The position numbers and the translations under genes are program-made. A model generated the notes under the pieces. That model made no database searches. It had not been told where the DNA came from and was given only the letters and a program-made list of their open reading frames with translations. DNA of 41,136 nucleotides from Paraburkholderia nodosa DSM 21604 (lineage in GTDB: Bacteria; Pseudomonadota; Gammaproteobacteria; Burkholderiales; Burkholderiaceae), in contig NZ_JAFA01000055.1 in the NCBI RefSeq assembly GCF_000519185.1, forward strand, positions 195 to 41,330. Reading direction: 5' to 3'. Every line of letters starts with the position of its first letter. Within the stretch, counting starts at the first letter, position 1. Positions 8,558-18,502 of the stretch are shown in pieces.

Positions 8558-11500
8558 TCATGACTGGTCTTTTGGCGTCCCTTGATGATTCGCACCCAGC
8601 AACATATACATTGCCGGTACGACGAATAGTGTGAACGCAGTGCCGATCGACAGTCCGGTGAAGATCACCAGGCCCATTGCGTTCCGGCCTGATGCGCCCG
8701 CGCCTGAGGCGACGACTAAGGGCAGTACGCCAAGCACCATGGCGACCGTCGTCATGAGGATCGGGCGCAGGCGTGCACCTGCGGCTTCCTCCAAGGCTTC
8801 TCGCTTACCGCGGCCCATGCGCTGAAGCTGGTTCGCGAACTGCACGATAAGAATCCCATGTTTGCTGACGAGCCCCATGAGGGTGACAAGTCCGACCTGC
8901 GTATAGATGTTGAGTGTCGAAAAGCCGGTATTGATGAAGACGAGAGCACCGAAGAGCGCCATTGGGACGGATACCAAAATGACTAGCGCATCGCGGAAGC
9001 TTTCGAATTGCGCTGAAAGCGCAAGGAACACGATAATCGTTGCGAACGTGAGCGTGACCAGGAAGTTACCAGACTCTTGCATGAACTGGCGCGATAGCCC
9101 TGCGTAGTCGGTGTTGTAACCTGCCGGAGCTGCGTCGGTCGTGGATTTACGAAGGAAGTCGAGAGCTTCGCCCTGGGAGACGCTAGGTGAGATCACAGCG
9201 GAGATCGTTGCCGCATTGAGTTGCTGGAACCGATTGATCGATTCGGGGACGACCGTTTGCTTCAGGTACGCAACCGTCGACGCCGGAATCATGCTGTCGT
9301 CCGGCGTGCGCAAGGAATAGTCGAGTACCTGTGACGGATTCAGTCGATCTATTTGCTGGACTTGCGGAATCACCTTGTATGAGCGGCCAGCGATCGAGAA
9401 GTAGTTTGCGTAGTTACCGCCGAGTGCAGCGCCTAGCGCCTGTCCCACATCGCTTTGCGTGAGGCCGAGCGACGCGATCTTGTCGCGGTCAACCGTGACG
9501 ACGGCTTCAGGCTCGTCGATCCTTAGATCGCTATCGACAAAGAGAAACATGCCACTTTCACGCGCTTTCTGAAGCACGGCTTTCGTCACCTCGTCGAGAT
9601 TCTCGAAGGGCTCTGTCGTGCTGATCACGAATTGCACGGGGAAACCCTGTGCGCCCGGCAACGGCGGGAACTGGAACGCGGCGACACGAGCACCAGCAAT
9701 GCTATTCCACCTCTGCTGAAGGTCCTGTTGTAGCTCGGTTGCGCCTCGTTTCCGCTTGTCCCACGTCTTGAAGAGCACGCCGCCGAAGCCCTGATTCAAT
9801 GTTGGCAGGCCAGTCAACTGAAACATCTGGGCATACTCGGGCAAGCGCTTCGACATTTCTAATACCTGATCGGCGTAAGTCTGCATTTGCTGGACTGTGG
9901 CATTAGGCGGCCCCTGGATCAGCGATAGCACGATGCCTTGGTCCTCCTGCGGCGCAAGCTCTGCTTGCGACGTCGAAAAGAGATACACGGTTCCGCAAAG
10001 CAGGATAACTCCCATGACGACGAACACGGAAGATGTGTCGAGGGCCGCATGCAAGAGCCGCGCATAGCCGGCATGCACACGATCTAGCTGTCGATTGACG
10101 AAAACGGCGAAACGCCCGGACTCGTGCACGTTCCGGAAAATGCGCGAGCACATCATCGGCGACAGGGTTAGCGCAATCACGCCTGACACCGCGACGGCGC
10201 TCGCAAGGGTGAACGCAAATTCGGTGAACAGGGCGCCTGTCAGGCCGCCCTGAAAGCCGATAGGCAGATATGCGGCGATCAGCACGGCGGTCATTGCCAG
10301 AATCGGGCCGCCAAGCTCGCGCGCGGCGACTAGCGCGGCTTCCATGGGAGGCTTGCCTTCATTCATGTGGCGGTCGACATTCTCAACGACGATGATCGCA
10401 TCGTCGACCACGAGCCCAATCGCGAGCACCATCGCGAGTAACGTCACCAGATTGATCGAGTAACCGAGCAACTGCATCATGAAGAACGTGCCAATCAGCG
10501 AAAGCGGCATCGCGACCACGGGTACGATGACGGCGCGCAGACGGCCGAAGAAGAGGAAGATAACGGCCGTGACAATCAGTAACGCCTCGACGAGCGTCTT
10601 CACTACTTCATCAATCGCGCTGTTGATGAAGTCTGTCGCGTCGTAGACGATATCACCAGCCATCCCCGTCGGGAACTGTTTTTGCAGATCGGGAAACACG
10701 GCTTTAACGCGTCTGGCCACATCGAGCACGTTTGCGTCAGGCGCTACCTTGATTCCGATAAACACTGAACGCTTGCCGCCGAATGCGACGCTGGAATCGT
10801 AATTGTCCGCGCCTAGCACGACATTGGCAACGTCCTCGAGACGCACTATCACTCCGTTCTTCTGTTTGACAGCCAGTTTCTGAAAGTCCTCCACCGAATG
10901 GACGTCGGTACGCGCGTTTAGACTAACGCTGGTCATCTGGCCTTTTGTTGTGCCGAGTGTCGCGAGGTAGTTATTGTTGCCGAGTGCTGTGTAGACATCA
11001 GAAGCAGTGACATTATGCGCTGCGAGCTTGGTTGAATCGAGCCATGCGCGCAATGCGAACTGGCGACCGCCCAGTATCTCCGCGGTCTGCACGCCCTGAA
11101 TGGAGTCGAGCTTCGGCTTCACGACGCGCAGCAGATAGTCGGTGACATTGTTGGGCGGTAGCACGTCGCTGTAGAAGCCCATATACATCGCGTCGGTGGT
11201 CTGACCCACCTGCATCGTCAGCACCGGCTGCTGGGCCTCGCGTGGCAACTGGTTACGCACTGACGCTAACTGTGTATTGATCTCGGTGAGTGCGCGGTTC
11301 GGATCATAACTCATGCGTAGCGTCGCGTTGATCGTCGACACGCCCGTGCTGCTTTTCGACGACATGTAGTCAATGCCCTGCACCTGAGCGATGGCGGCTT
11401 CCAGCGGCTGCGTGATAAACCCAGCCATTGTGTCGGCGCTCGCCCCGTAATAGGAAGTGGTAAGCGTGACTACGCCCGTCTGGGTTTGAGGATATTCACT

Positions 11501-11602
11501 GACCTTCAGCGTGGAGAGCGAACGCAAGCCTAGTACGAGGATCAGCAGGCTCAGCACTGAAGCGAGGACCGGCCGGTTGAGAAAAATGTCGGTGAATTTC
11601 AT
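8558..11602 (-). CDS. nolG: RND-family efflux pump, inner-membrane component (NolG/MexF-like)
   Basis: 1014 residues; start ATG at 11602 with GAGAGG seven bases upstream. It has the hydrophobic N-terminal helix after FLNRPVLASVLSLLILVLG, the large periplasmic loop, the second-to-sixth helix block (SLIGTFFMMQLLGYSINLVTLLAMVLAIGLVVDDAIIVVEN) carrying the paired aspartates of the proton relay, and the duplicated C-terminal half ending in a helix bundle (VGLVTLMGLVSKHGILIVQFAN). The family couples proton influx to export of hydrophobic or amphipathic compounds. It lies 11 bp after the adaptor gene and follows nodQ and a NodT-type protein on the same strand, as in the rhizobial nolFG/nodT systems. 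Whether it exports Nod factors, flavonoids or other compounds is unknown. The symbol is by analogy. Confidence 0.85.
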   Translation of the reverse strand: MKFTDIFLNRPVLASVLSLLILVLGLRSLSTLKVSEYPQTQTGVVTLTTSYYGASADTMAGFITQPLEAAIAQVQGIDYMSSKSSTGVSTINATLRMSYDPNRALTEINTQLASVRNQLPREAQQPVLTMQVGQTTDAMYMGFYSDVLPPNNVTDYLLRVVKPKLDSIQGVQTAEILGGRQFALRAWLDSTKLAAHNVTASDVYTALGNNNYLATLGTTKGQMTSVSLNARTDVHSVEDFQKLAVKQKNGVIVRLEDVANVVLGADNYDSSVAFGGKRSVFIGIKVAPDANVLDVARRVKAVFPDLQKQFPTGMAGDIVYDATDFINSAIDEVVKTLVEALLIVTAVIFLFFGRLRAVIVPVVAMPLSLIGTFFMMQLLGYSINLVTLLAMVLAIGLVVDDAIIVVENVDRHMNEGKPPMEAALVAARELGGPILAMTAVLIAAYLPIGFQGGLTGALFTEFAFTLASAVAVSGVIALTLSPMMCSRIFRNVHESGRFAVFVNRQLDRVHAGYARLLHAALDTSSVFVVMGVILLCGTVYLFSTSQAELAPQEDQGIVLSLIQGPPNATVQQMQTYADQVLEMSKRLPEYAQMFQLTGLPTLNQGFGGVLFKTWDKRKRGATELQQDLQQRWNSIAGARVAAFQFPPLPGAQGFPVQFVISTTEPFENLDEVTKAVLQKARESGMFLFVDSDLRIDEPEAVVTVDRDKIASLGLTQSDVGQALGAALGGNYANYFSIAGRSYKVIPQVQQIDRLNPSQVLDYSLRTPDDSMIPASTVAYLKQTVVPESINRFQQLNAATISAVISPSVSQGEALDFLRKSTTDAAPAGYNTDYAGLSRQFMQESGNFLVTLTFATIIVFLALSAQFESFRDALVILVSVPMALFGALVFINTGFSTLNIYTQVGLVTLMGLVSKHGILIVQFANQLQRMGRGKREALEEAAGARLRPILMTTVAMVLGVLPLVVASGAGASGRNAMGLVIFTGLSIGTAFTLFVVPAMYMLLGANHQGTPKDQS

Positions 11603-11613
11603 CGGGCGGCCTC

Positions 11614-12765
11614 TCACTGCTCCTGAGGCGTCGGAGCAGGGCTGTCCGCAGGTAGCACACGATTATTGATGACGAGCGGTGTGCCGTTCTGTAGCTTGAG
11701 CTGACCGCTCGTGACGACCTGCGCGCCTTCGTCGAGACCCTTCAGGATCGCCACCTGATCGCCGCGCGTGGGCCCCGGCGTCACGAATACCTGTTGCGCC
11801 ACCGGCATCGTTTCACCGTGCGCGTTTTTGTGCTCGCTCGGTCTAGTGACGAATACCGTTGCACCGTACGCATTGTGCGCGATCGCGGTTTGCGGCAAGG
11901 TCAGATAGCGCTGCTCGCTACCTACATCGATCTTCACGTTCGCGTACATGCCGGGCAACAGCTTGCGCTCGCGGTTGTCCAGGACCGCTTCGATCTGCAC
12001 GTTGCGCGTCGTGCTGTCCACGCGCGGATTTATCGCGCGGACTTGGCCGCCGAAGCTGAGGCTCGCAAATGTGCTCGTATTTACGGCGACGTGCTGTCCG
12101 GCCTCGAGATGCCCCAGTTGCTCCTGGGGTAGATGAAAGTCGACGTAAATGGGATCGACGGCTTGCAGGGTAACAATTGCGTCCCCCGGGCTGATGTACT
12201 GGCCGGGACTAACGGTGGTGATCCCCACGCGTCCTGCGAAAGGTGCGCGAATGGTTTTCTTGGCGACGAGGGCAGCTTGCTGTTCGACTTGCGCCCGTTT
12301 GCTCTTCAGTTCGGCAGTGTCGGCATCCAACTGCGCTTTTGAGATGGCCTGAATCTCATACTGTGCCTTGTCGCGCGTGTAAACCGTTTGCGAAAGGTCC
12401 GCGGCAGCTTGTAGCGATGCGAGCTGTGCGCGATCAGAGTCGTCGTTGAGGCGCAGGAGGACCTGTCCAGCTTTCACCTCCTCTCCGGAACTGAATTCGA
12501 TCTCGCGCACGAGGCCTGCCACTTCTGTCGTCACGTCGACGCCGCGCACCGCGCGCAGGCTGCCCGTGGCGGAAAGCTGTGGCTGCCAAGTCTGATAGCT
12601 GACCACAGCTGACGTGACCGTGGCGGCGGCCATGCCATCGCGCATCATGAATTTTTTAATCGTATGCGCTTTGTAAAGATTGAAGCCGATCAGCGTGCCG
12701 AGCAGACTGCCCACGCAGATCAGCATGATGATCATCCGTTTTCCTGTTGGTCTATTCGTCGTCAT
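11614..12765 (-). CDS. nolF: RND efflux periplasmic adaptor (membrane-fusion protein, NolF-like)
   Basis: 383 residues from ATG 12765 with AAGGA seven bases upstream; the longer open frame to 12846 has no ribosome site. A membrane anchor (MIIMLICVGSLLGTLIGFNLY) is followed by the first lipoyl half (VDVTTEVAGLVREIEFSSGEEVKAGQVLLRL), a helical hairpin, the second lipoyl half (TIRAPFAGRVGITTVSPGQYISPGDAIVTL) and a beta-barrel/MP domain. It bridges the inner-membrane pump and the outer-membrane channel. Its stop codon is 11 bp before the pump start, so the two are translated from one message. The symbol is given by analogy with rhizobial nolF. Confidence 0.85.
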   Translation of the reverse strand: MTTNRPTGKRMIIMLICVGSLLGTLIGFNLYKAHTIKKFMMRDGMAAATVTSAVVSYQTWQPQLSATGSLRAVRGVDVTTEVAGLVREIEFSSGEEVKAGQVLLRLNDDSDRAQLASLQAAADLSQTVYTRDKAQYEIQAISKAQLDADTAELKSKRAQVEQQAALVAKKTIRAPFAGRVGITTVSPGQYISPGDAIVTLQAVDPIYVDFHLPQEQLGHLEAGQHVAVNTSTFASLSFGGQVRAINPRVDSTTRNVQIEAVLDNRERKLLPGMYANVKIDVGSEQRYLTLPQTAIAHNAYGATVFVTRPSEHKNAHGETMPVAQQVFVTPGPTRGDQVAILKGLDEGAQVVTSGQLKLQNGTPLVINNRVLPADSPAPTPQEQ

Positions 12766-12859
12766 CGTAGTGTCCTTGCACGGCAAACTCTCGAGGCACA
12801 AGCGTCTTTGGCGCGCTGCCCGGGAAACGTATGCAGCGCGCAGCAATCGTCATGAGCAT

Positions 12860-14452
12860 TCACTGGGAGCGGAGACCGGCGTTGGCATGCCCCTTCTCGT
12901 CATACGCCGTGTCATTCCACCAACCACCACCCAGTGCCTGGAATAACGCGGCTGTATCTGCATAGCGAGCTGCTTGCGCCTGCGCGAGATTCACGACGGC
13001 CTGCTGATATTGGCGCTGTGCATCGAGCAGCGACAGATAGCTGACTCCGCCGACTCGAAACTGTCCGCGCGCCACATCCAGTGAACTGCTAGCCGCGCGC
13101 GAGGCTTCGGTTTGCGCGGCAAGAGCAGCCGCGTCGTTATCGAGTGCGCGCAACGTATCCGCCACATCTTCGAATGCGAGCAGCACGACTTGCCGATATC
13201 GCGCGTTGGCCTCGTCAAATGCAGCTTCCGCCGCCCTTTTTTTTGCGGTCAACTGCCCACCATGGAATATTGGTTGGGTGAGTCCCGCGCCGATGTTCCA
13301 GATCATGTCGGCATACTTCAGCATGCCAGCCGGCGTTAAAGACTGCGGGCCGTAATTCGCGGAGAGCATGAGTTGTGGATAGAGGTTTGCCGTGGCGACT
13401 CCGACCTCGGCGCTCGCCTGGTGCAGCATGGCATCGGCGGCCAAAATATCCGGCCGCTGCCGGACCAGCGAGGAAGGCAGACTGACCGGCAAGGTTTGCG
13501 GTAGCGTGAACATCGACATCGTGAATTCGGGCACACCTGTTTCGCTCGGTAATCTGCCCGAAAGCACGGCGAGCTGGTGTCGAGTCCGATCAAGCGACTG
13601 CCGCAGCAGCGGTAGCGTCGCCCGTGTTTGCGCGACTAACGTCTCTTGCGAGAGCACGGCAATCCGGTCCACACCGCCGAACTCGAATTGCTTGCGCAGA
13701 ATGCCAAGCTGCGTCTCCTCGTTGGCTACGATGTTCTCGGTCGCGCTGATCTGCTCACGCAGCGACGCTTCCTTGACGGCAGTCGTGACGATGTTTGCCG
13801 ACAGTGCGAGGTAGGCGCCTTGCAGCTGAAAGCGCTCAAAATCGACCTGCGCGCCCAGCGATTCGAGCTCGCGCCGAACACCACCAAAGAGATCCAGATC
13901 ATACGAAACACTTACTGATGCGTTGTATAGAGTCAGTATTTTGTTGACGTTAGGCTGCCCCAACGTCGCGCCGTTCAGCTTTTCACGTAGAGCGTTGAGC
14001 TTGGCATCGACCGATGGGTAGAGTGCGCTCCCTGCTTGTGCGCGCAGATCCTCGGCGGCCCGGCGTAGCGCGGCACTGGCTGCTGCGATCGTTGGGCTGT
14101 GTTTAAGTGCTTCGCTTATCAGCGTGTTGAGCGGCTCGCAGCGATAGAGCGTCCACCATTGAGCAGGCAGGTCGCCGCCGGCCGCAAACCGCTGCTCAAG
14201 TCCCGCTTCGCCCTGCGACGATGCCGTGCGATCAGGTAAAGGCGTTGGTGTGTAACGCTGAATCGTGGGTGGCGCTGGAGGGTGGTATTCGGGGCCGACC
14301 GTGCAGCCGGCCAGCGAGCCGAGCAGTGGAAACACTCCAGCGATTACTGCGGCACGCGTGACAACCCGGCCTGTTGTGCAGTGAAAAGCTACCGCGCAAG
14401 ATTGCGGACGCAAACGTGCACGACCGGAGCTGCAATGGACCTCGTCATTCAT
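12860..14452 (-). CDS. nodT: Outer-membrane efflux lipoprotein, NodT/OprM family
   Basis: 530 residues. A signal region ends in the lipobox LAGC (GVFPLLGSLAGCTVGPEYHPP); TVGPEYxPP after the cysteine is characteristic of NodT/OprM outer-membrane factors. Two OEP repeats follow, with TIAAASAALRRAAEDLRAQAGSALYPS in the first half and QRPDILAADAMLHQASAEVGVATANLYPQL in the second. The first ATG at 14452 leaves an unusually long pre-lipobox leader, so a later start inside the leader is possible. It lies 93 bp downstream of nodQ and 94 bp upstream of the adaptor gene on the same strand. It would form the outer-membrane channel of the RND pump. In rhizobia a nodT gene sits at the end of a nod operon, supporting a symbiotic role. 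Confidence 0.85.
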   Translation of the reverse strand: MNDEVHCSSGRARLRPQSCAVAFHCTTGRVVTRAAVIAGVFPLLGSLAGCTVGPEYHPPAPPTIQRYTPTPLPDRTASSQGEAGLEQRFAAGGDLPAQWWTLYRCEPLNTLISEALKHSPTIAAASAALRRAAEDLRAQAGSALYPSVDAKLNALREKLNGATLGQPNVNKILTLYNASVSVSYDLDLFGGVRRELESLGAQVDFERFQLQGAYLALSANIVTTAVKEASLREQISATENIVANEETQLGILRKQFEFGGVDRIAVLSQETLVAQTRATLPLLRQSLDRTRHQLAVLSGRLPSETGVPEFTMSMFTLPQTLPVSLPSSLVRQRPDILAADAMLHQASAEVGVATANLYPQLMLSANYGPQSLTPAGMLKYADMIWNIGAGLTQPIFHGGQLTAKKRAAEAAFDEANARYRQVVLLAFEDVADTLRALDNDAAALAAQTEASRAASSSLDVARGQFRVGGVSYLSLLDAQRQYQQAVVNLAQAQAARYADTAALFQALGGGWWNDTAYDEKGHANAGLRSQ

Positions 14453-14545
14453 CTATCTACCTGGCTTGCGAGCGATGAGTGTTGTCAATATTTGGATGCA
14501 GAACTCCCCCTGTTTCAACGGTGTTGCTGCGAAGCGTGTATGCAA

Positions 14546-15163
14546 TCACGAATGATGGCAACGGTCAGAACTGTGGAGCCAATTCAGGACCATATCGGCA
14601 CCTTCGTCGACGGACTTACAACATGTGTCAATGAAGACGTCTGGATCCGTCGGCTCCTCATACGGGGAGTCGATGCCAGTGAAGCGCTGGATTGCGCCGC
14701 GCCTTGCCAGCCGATACAACCCTTTAGGGTCACGGGCCTCCGCCGCGGCTAAACTCGCGTGAACATGGATTTCGGCGAAATTATGGCTGCCCGCCGTAGA
14801 CCGGGCGAGTTCCCTATCGCGGCGGAACGGCGAGATGAGGCATACCAACACTACGATGCCGGCGTCGGCCATTAATTTTGCGACCTCCGCGACGCGCCGT
14901 ACGTTCTCGTGACGGTCTGCATCGGTAAAGCCAAGGTCTTTGCATAGACCGAGCCTGACGGAGTCGCCGTCAAGAATGTAGGTGAGTCGGCCAGCTGTAT
15001 GGAGACGCCCCTCCACGGTGTCAGCAATAGCCGACTTTCCCGCGGCTGATAGGCCGGTAAACCAGAGAATGGCCGGTGTTTGCCGAAGCAAGCGTGCTCT
15101 TGCCTCCGGGGGAACCCGGAAGCCGTGCGCATACAACTCTGAAGTCGAAGGCTCATTCGCCAT
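14546..15163 (-). CDS. nodQ: Adenylylsulfate (APS) kinase, NodQ C-terminal-domain type
   Basis: 205 residues. WFTGLSAAGKSAIAD is the P-loop, with AAGKS where most APS kinases have SGKS; ILDGDSVRLGLCKDLGFTDADRHENVRRV and CLISPFRRDRELAR are the APS/PAPS-binding signature. It phosphorylates adenylylsulfate to PAPS, the sulfate donor for NodH. Classical NodQ is a fusion of a GTPase (CysN-like) and this kinase; here only the kinase is present, and no nodP/cysD gene lies in the window. The ATP-sulfurylase step must therefore come from housekeeping genes. Same strand as nodU, 77 bp away; last of the Nod-factor genes before the efflux set. Confidence 0.9.
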   Translation of the reverse strand: MANEPSTSELYAHGFRVPPEARARLLRQTPAILWFTGLSAAGKSAIADTVEGRLHTAGRLTYILDGDSVRLGLCKDLGFTDADRHENVRRVAEVAKLMADAGIVVLVCLISPFRRDRELARSTAGSHNFAEIHVHASLAAAEARDPKGLYRLARRGAIQRFTGIDSPYEEPTDPDVFIDTCCKSVDEGADMVLNWLHSSDRCHHS

Positions 15164-15240
15164 ACTTGCCTACTTAGATCGGTGCGGTCGGGGTATGAGC
15201 TTGCGCTCACTTGTTGCGGCATTGCGGTGAAGATCCCAAT

Positions 15241-16959
15241 TCATGCAACCCGAAAAGATTCCGGCTCATCGACTGACGCCGAAATCTCGTTTCTGCATGT
15301 CTTGGTAAATAGAAGACCATTGCACCAAACGTGTTCGACACCTCCCCATTCACACGCCGACGCAGCATCGGGAAAAAAGCCTCGTCCCAGGTGGTTGGCG
15401 CTGGTGTTGCACAGCAAGGGAAGGCCTGTGAGCTTCTCGTATTCGATTAGCAGCAGCGCTACAGGGTGTTCGGATGACCTTGCAATGGTCTGCAATCGCG
15501 CAGAACCATCGAGATGCACGACGGCAGGTATCCTGTCCCGCCATTCGTCGCGTGTTTGATGATCGAACAGCATGTAGGGATCTGGAGTGCCGGGGAGAAA
15601 TACAGCAGGCGCCCGGTCTTCAAGACATATGGGCGCCACAGGACGGAAATATTCCCGATGCTTGACATCGTTGAGAAGAGCCTTCATGCTCGGCGAAGTC
15701 GCAGCGGCGAGAATACTTCTCGCCCCAAGTGCTCGGGGGCCCAGCTCGGCGCGTCCGGCAAGGAAAACGACGGGCCTATTTTCGGCGAGAATATGTGCAA
15801 GTTCAGCTAGGGAACAAGGTGACGCAGACCAGCCGGGCGCTCGGTTGCCCGTTTTCATTGCGGGGCCGCTATATACCGACCACTCTAACGGCATGAAGCC
15901 CTCGTTCGCGGCTATTGCGCAGCATGCGGTGCCGATCGCCGAACCGCTGTCGTTCGGAAAGGGCGGAATCCAGGTAGCATCGAACAAGCCACTTGCGCGT
16001 AATGCACTGTTCCATTTGATATTGAGTCCGCATCCGCCGGATATGCACAGGTTGCGCGGCCCAGGAATACAATGGCGCCGCAGAGCCTTCTCCATTTCGC
16101 GGACGAGTAGGCGCTCGAGGAAAGTATGGAAAGAGGCGAGTACGTCTTCGGGAGGTTTAGCCTGCAGCTCCGGCACGCATGCGTGGAAGAAATTGCGTAT
16201 CGCTGCGAGCGATGTACTCGGAAGGTGGAGATTCTGGCGATAGTTTCGCGCAAGTTCTGTGTCGCCTGCAAAGCGTTCAAGGTAAAGATGGCGAAATATA
16301 GCAACGATTTCTTCGTCGACTGACCCCAAGGCGATGTATGCCATTAGCTTTCCGGCCACTCCCAGGTCCCACTCCGCACCCGCCGCCTTTGCGTACGGCC
16401 CGAAATGATGTCCGGCCGCCGCATACATTTGACCGATGATGGGGAACAGCTGGTCAATGAGCCGCACGTCGTCGCGTCCTACATGGTACAACCGTGGCAC
16501 CATGCCGCCATCCCACACTAGGCATAACGCAGGTTGCCCAAGTTGTGCGAACGGACTCGTGCAGTATGCGGCGGCGACATGGCCGGACACGTGAGGGTAG
16601 CTCCTGTACCGATATGACTTGCCACCGATCAGCAGCCCAGTGCCGTCGACCGAAGCCAGAAGATCGCCGTTTTTTCGTTCCGTATAGGGGGCACCCTCGA
16701 GGACGATTGCGGTGGGGCCGCTCAGCACCTGAAACTGCGACGTCACTTCGCCGTCCCAGCCGTCGATCACAAATTCGTCGATGTCGTCAGTCCGTAGACC
16801 GTGCTCGGCTAATGCGGTTTCAATTGCATCTAGGTTCCGTATATCGTGATATCTCGGATTGTTGTCCCGCTTCTCCTGTTCGATGCAAAAAAGGAGCTTT
16901 CCATCTTCGACAACGGCGATTGCTGCGTCGTGTGTCAGCTTGAGGCCACAGATGCGCAT
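15241..16959 (-). CDS. nodU: Nodulation carbamoyltransferase
   Basis: 572 residues from ATG 16959 (MRICGLKLTHDAAIAVVEDG), with AGGGTGA upstream; the frame is open further to 17076 but that part overlaps nodS. The N-terminal part is the Kae1-like ASKHA fold (KLTHDAAIAVVEDGKLLFCIEQEKRDNNPRYH, LVWDGGMVPRLY, CISGGCGLNIKWNSAL), and the C-terminal part is the carbamoyltransferase domain (RAELGPRALGARSILA, NTSANHLGRG). NodU adds a carbamoyl group from carbamoyl phosphate to the non-reducing end of the Nod factor. It follows nodS by 13 bp, matching the usual nodSU pair. Confidence 0.95.
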   Translation of the reverse strand: MRICGLKLTHDAAIAVVEDGKLLFCIEQEKRDNNPRYHDIRNLDAIETALAEHGLRTDDIDEFVIDGWDGEVTSQFQVLSGPTAIVLEGAPYTERKNGDLLASVDGTGLLIGGKSYRYRSYPHVSGHVAAAYCTSPFAQLGQPALCLVWDGGMVPRLYHVGRDDVRLIDQLFPIIGQMYAAAGHHFGPYAKAAGAEWDLGVAGKLMAYIALGSVDEEIVAIFRHLYLERFAGDTELARNYRQNLHLPSTSLAAIRNFFHACVPELQAKPPEDVLASFHTFLERLLVREMEKALRRHCIPGPRNLCISGGCGLNIKWNSALRASGLFDATWIPPFPNDSGSAIGTACCAIAANEGFMPLEWSVYSGPAMKTGNRAPGWSASPCSLAELAHILAENRPVVFLAGRAELGPRALGARSILAAATSPSMKALLNDVKHREYFRPVAPICLEDRAPAVFLPGTPDPYMLFDHQTRDEWRDRIPAVVHLDGSARLQTIARSSEHPVALLLIEYEKLTGLPLLCNTSANHLGRGFFPDAASACEWGGVEHVWCNGLLFTKTCRNEISASVDEPESFRVA

Positions 16960-16972
16960 GGTATCTTTCACC

Positions 16973-17608
16973 CTAGCGAGGGAAATCTGATTGATGGGAA
17001 AAATGCACTGCGTTCTGGAAGCGTGCGAGCAGGCAATCCTCATTGGACGACTGGCCGACGCACTCGACTCGCTCAATCTCGGTGAACCGTTCGTTTAGCA
17101 TCTTCAGCACCGTTTCAGCACCAGCAATATGTCCCCAGCGTCGACAATTGGCGTCACGTGCTGAACCGAATATCAACTGGCCGTCAGGCGCGAGTACGCA
17201 TGCCAGTTTGCGGATAGCATCCCGCACTTCGGCGATTTCGGCGAGATAGTAGAAAACCTCCGCGACTACGATCAGTTCGAACCGCTCTGCGCTGGAAAAG
17301 TGCTGGACGTCTGCAACGATCCAGTTCACGTTTGGCGGGTAATTTAGCCGCTTGCGTGTCCTCGCAAGCGCTTGCGGCATCACATCCATCACGGTGAGCC
17401 GCTGACAGTATGGCGCCAATTTCTCTGTGAACGCGCCGCCGGCACATCCGACCTCAAGAGCATGAGCAATGGGACCTTTAGAGAGCGATAATCGAAGCAT
17501 GTGCATATGACGCTCATGCTCGAACGGATTACTGTCCAGTTGCCACGGATCGTCCGAGTCCAACTCCCGACGCAACAAGTCAAAATGCGTTTGCGTTACG
17601 TTTTCCAA
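16973..17608 (-). CDS. nodS: Nod-factor N-methyltransferase
   Basis: 211 residues. The SAM-binding motif is LEVGCAGGAFTEKLAPYC with the following acidic LTVMDVM, and VNWIVADVQHF and FELIVVAEVFYYL complete a class I methyltransferase. NodS methylates the deacetylated non-reducing glucosamine nitrogen after NodB action. The best start is a TTG codon at 17606-17608 (minus strand), with AGGT about eight bases upstream; no ATG lies nearby at the expected N-terminus. A rare start codon would lower its expression relative to nodA and nodU. Sits between nodA and nodU in the standard order. Confidence 0.93.
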   Translation of the reverse strand: MENVTQTHFDLLRRELDSDDPWQLDSNPFEHERHMHMLRLSLSKGPIAHALEVGCAGGAFTEKLAPYCQRLTVMDVMPQALARTRKRLNYPPNVNWIVADVQHFSSAERFELIVVAEVFYYLAEIAEVRDAIRKLACVLAPDGQLIFGSARDANCRRWGHIAGAETVLKMLNERFTEIERVECVGQSSNEDCLLARFQNAVHFSHQSDFPR

Positions 17609-17693
17609 TTTAGCTTACCTGAGAGTGTGCGTTCAAATCTCGTTGCAGGACAGATCGAGCCGCTGACCGCATGTCCGGTCAGATGCAGGCGAG

Positions 17694-18284
17694 TCATAGC
17701 TCAGGGCCATTGCGTTCGATCTCAGTCCCGTGCGGCCACTCACTCATACCCCTATCAATCGGCAAAATCACTGCCAGTACATCTTCAACACGTGTTGCCG
17801 GCAAATCGAGGTGAAGGTTGGGAAGCGTTGAACGGACGCGAACCCCCGAGATGATCGTTCCCATTCCATGTCGACATAACCTGGTGAAGTGGTTCTTCAA
17901 AGCATGGCGGACGGTGCCGAATGCGAATGGCACGCGAAGCTCCTGCAATACAGGATACATCGCGCGAATGGATTGGCTGATTCCGAGCCCCTCTAGGTCT
18001 GGCCGCACTCCATACAGACCCAGTTCCGCAACCAGCACGTCGGTTGCGCCAACCTTGATGAAGCGGCGCAACGAACCCATGTGCGCCGCCACACCTTGCG
18101 AATCGTAGGCAATGGCGCGGAGTTCGGGCCTCGCCCCGGCCCAACTTCGACCGCCGTCGAACGGCTTTGCATTGAACGGACCGGTTGGACCATACGTTGT
18201 CCGGAAAAACTGGGCCAATTCGAGATGATCGGAAAGCTGGAGCTCATTCTCCCAGCACAGTTTCCACTGCACCTTTGAGGACAT
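17694..18284 (-). CDS. nodA: Nod-factor N-acyltransferase
   Basis: 196 residues, the invariant NodA length. Begins MSSKVQWKLCWENELQLSDH and contains FFRTTYGPTGPFNAKPFDGGRSWAGARPE, GLYGVRPDLEGLGISQSIRAMYPVL and FGTVRHALKNHFTRLCRHG, all conserved NodA blocks. It transfers a fatty acyl chain onto the free amine made by NodB. In alpha-rhizobia nodA usually leads nodABC; here it is downstream of nodH, the arrangement known from beta-rhizobia. AAGGTAA stands before the ATG. The 218 bp between nodH and nodA carry no recognisable gene. Confidence 0.98.
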   Translation of the reverse strand: MSSKVQWKLCWENELQLSDHLELAQFFRTTYGPTGPFNAKPFDGGRSWAGARPELRAIAYDSQGVAAHMGSLRRFIKVGATDVLVAELGLYGVRPDLEGLGISQSIRAMYPVLQELRVPFAFGTVRHALKNHFTRLCRHGMGTIISGVRVRSTLPNLHLDLPATRVEDVLAVILPIDRGMSEWPHGTEIERNGPEL

Positions 18285-18502
18285 GGAAAGTTACCTTGTT
18301 CAGTTGCGTTTACGCGCAACCCGTGGCGTGCGATTGCCCAGAAGGCGGAAGCATCGCATTCTGGATTTTTCGCCAGTAGGAAACGCAAAGATCGTAAAAT
18401 GAATCTTTAGATAGCAGACTTGTTAGAAGGATAGATTTGGTGCTGTTTCTATGGAAATGAACATGGGCGAACATGGGTCATGCGATCACGAGAAAGTCCA
18501 TC

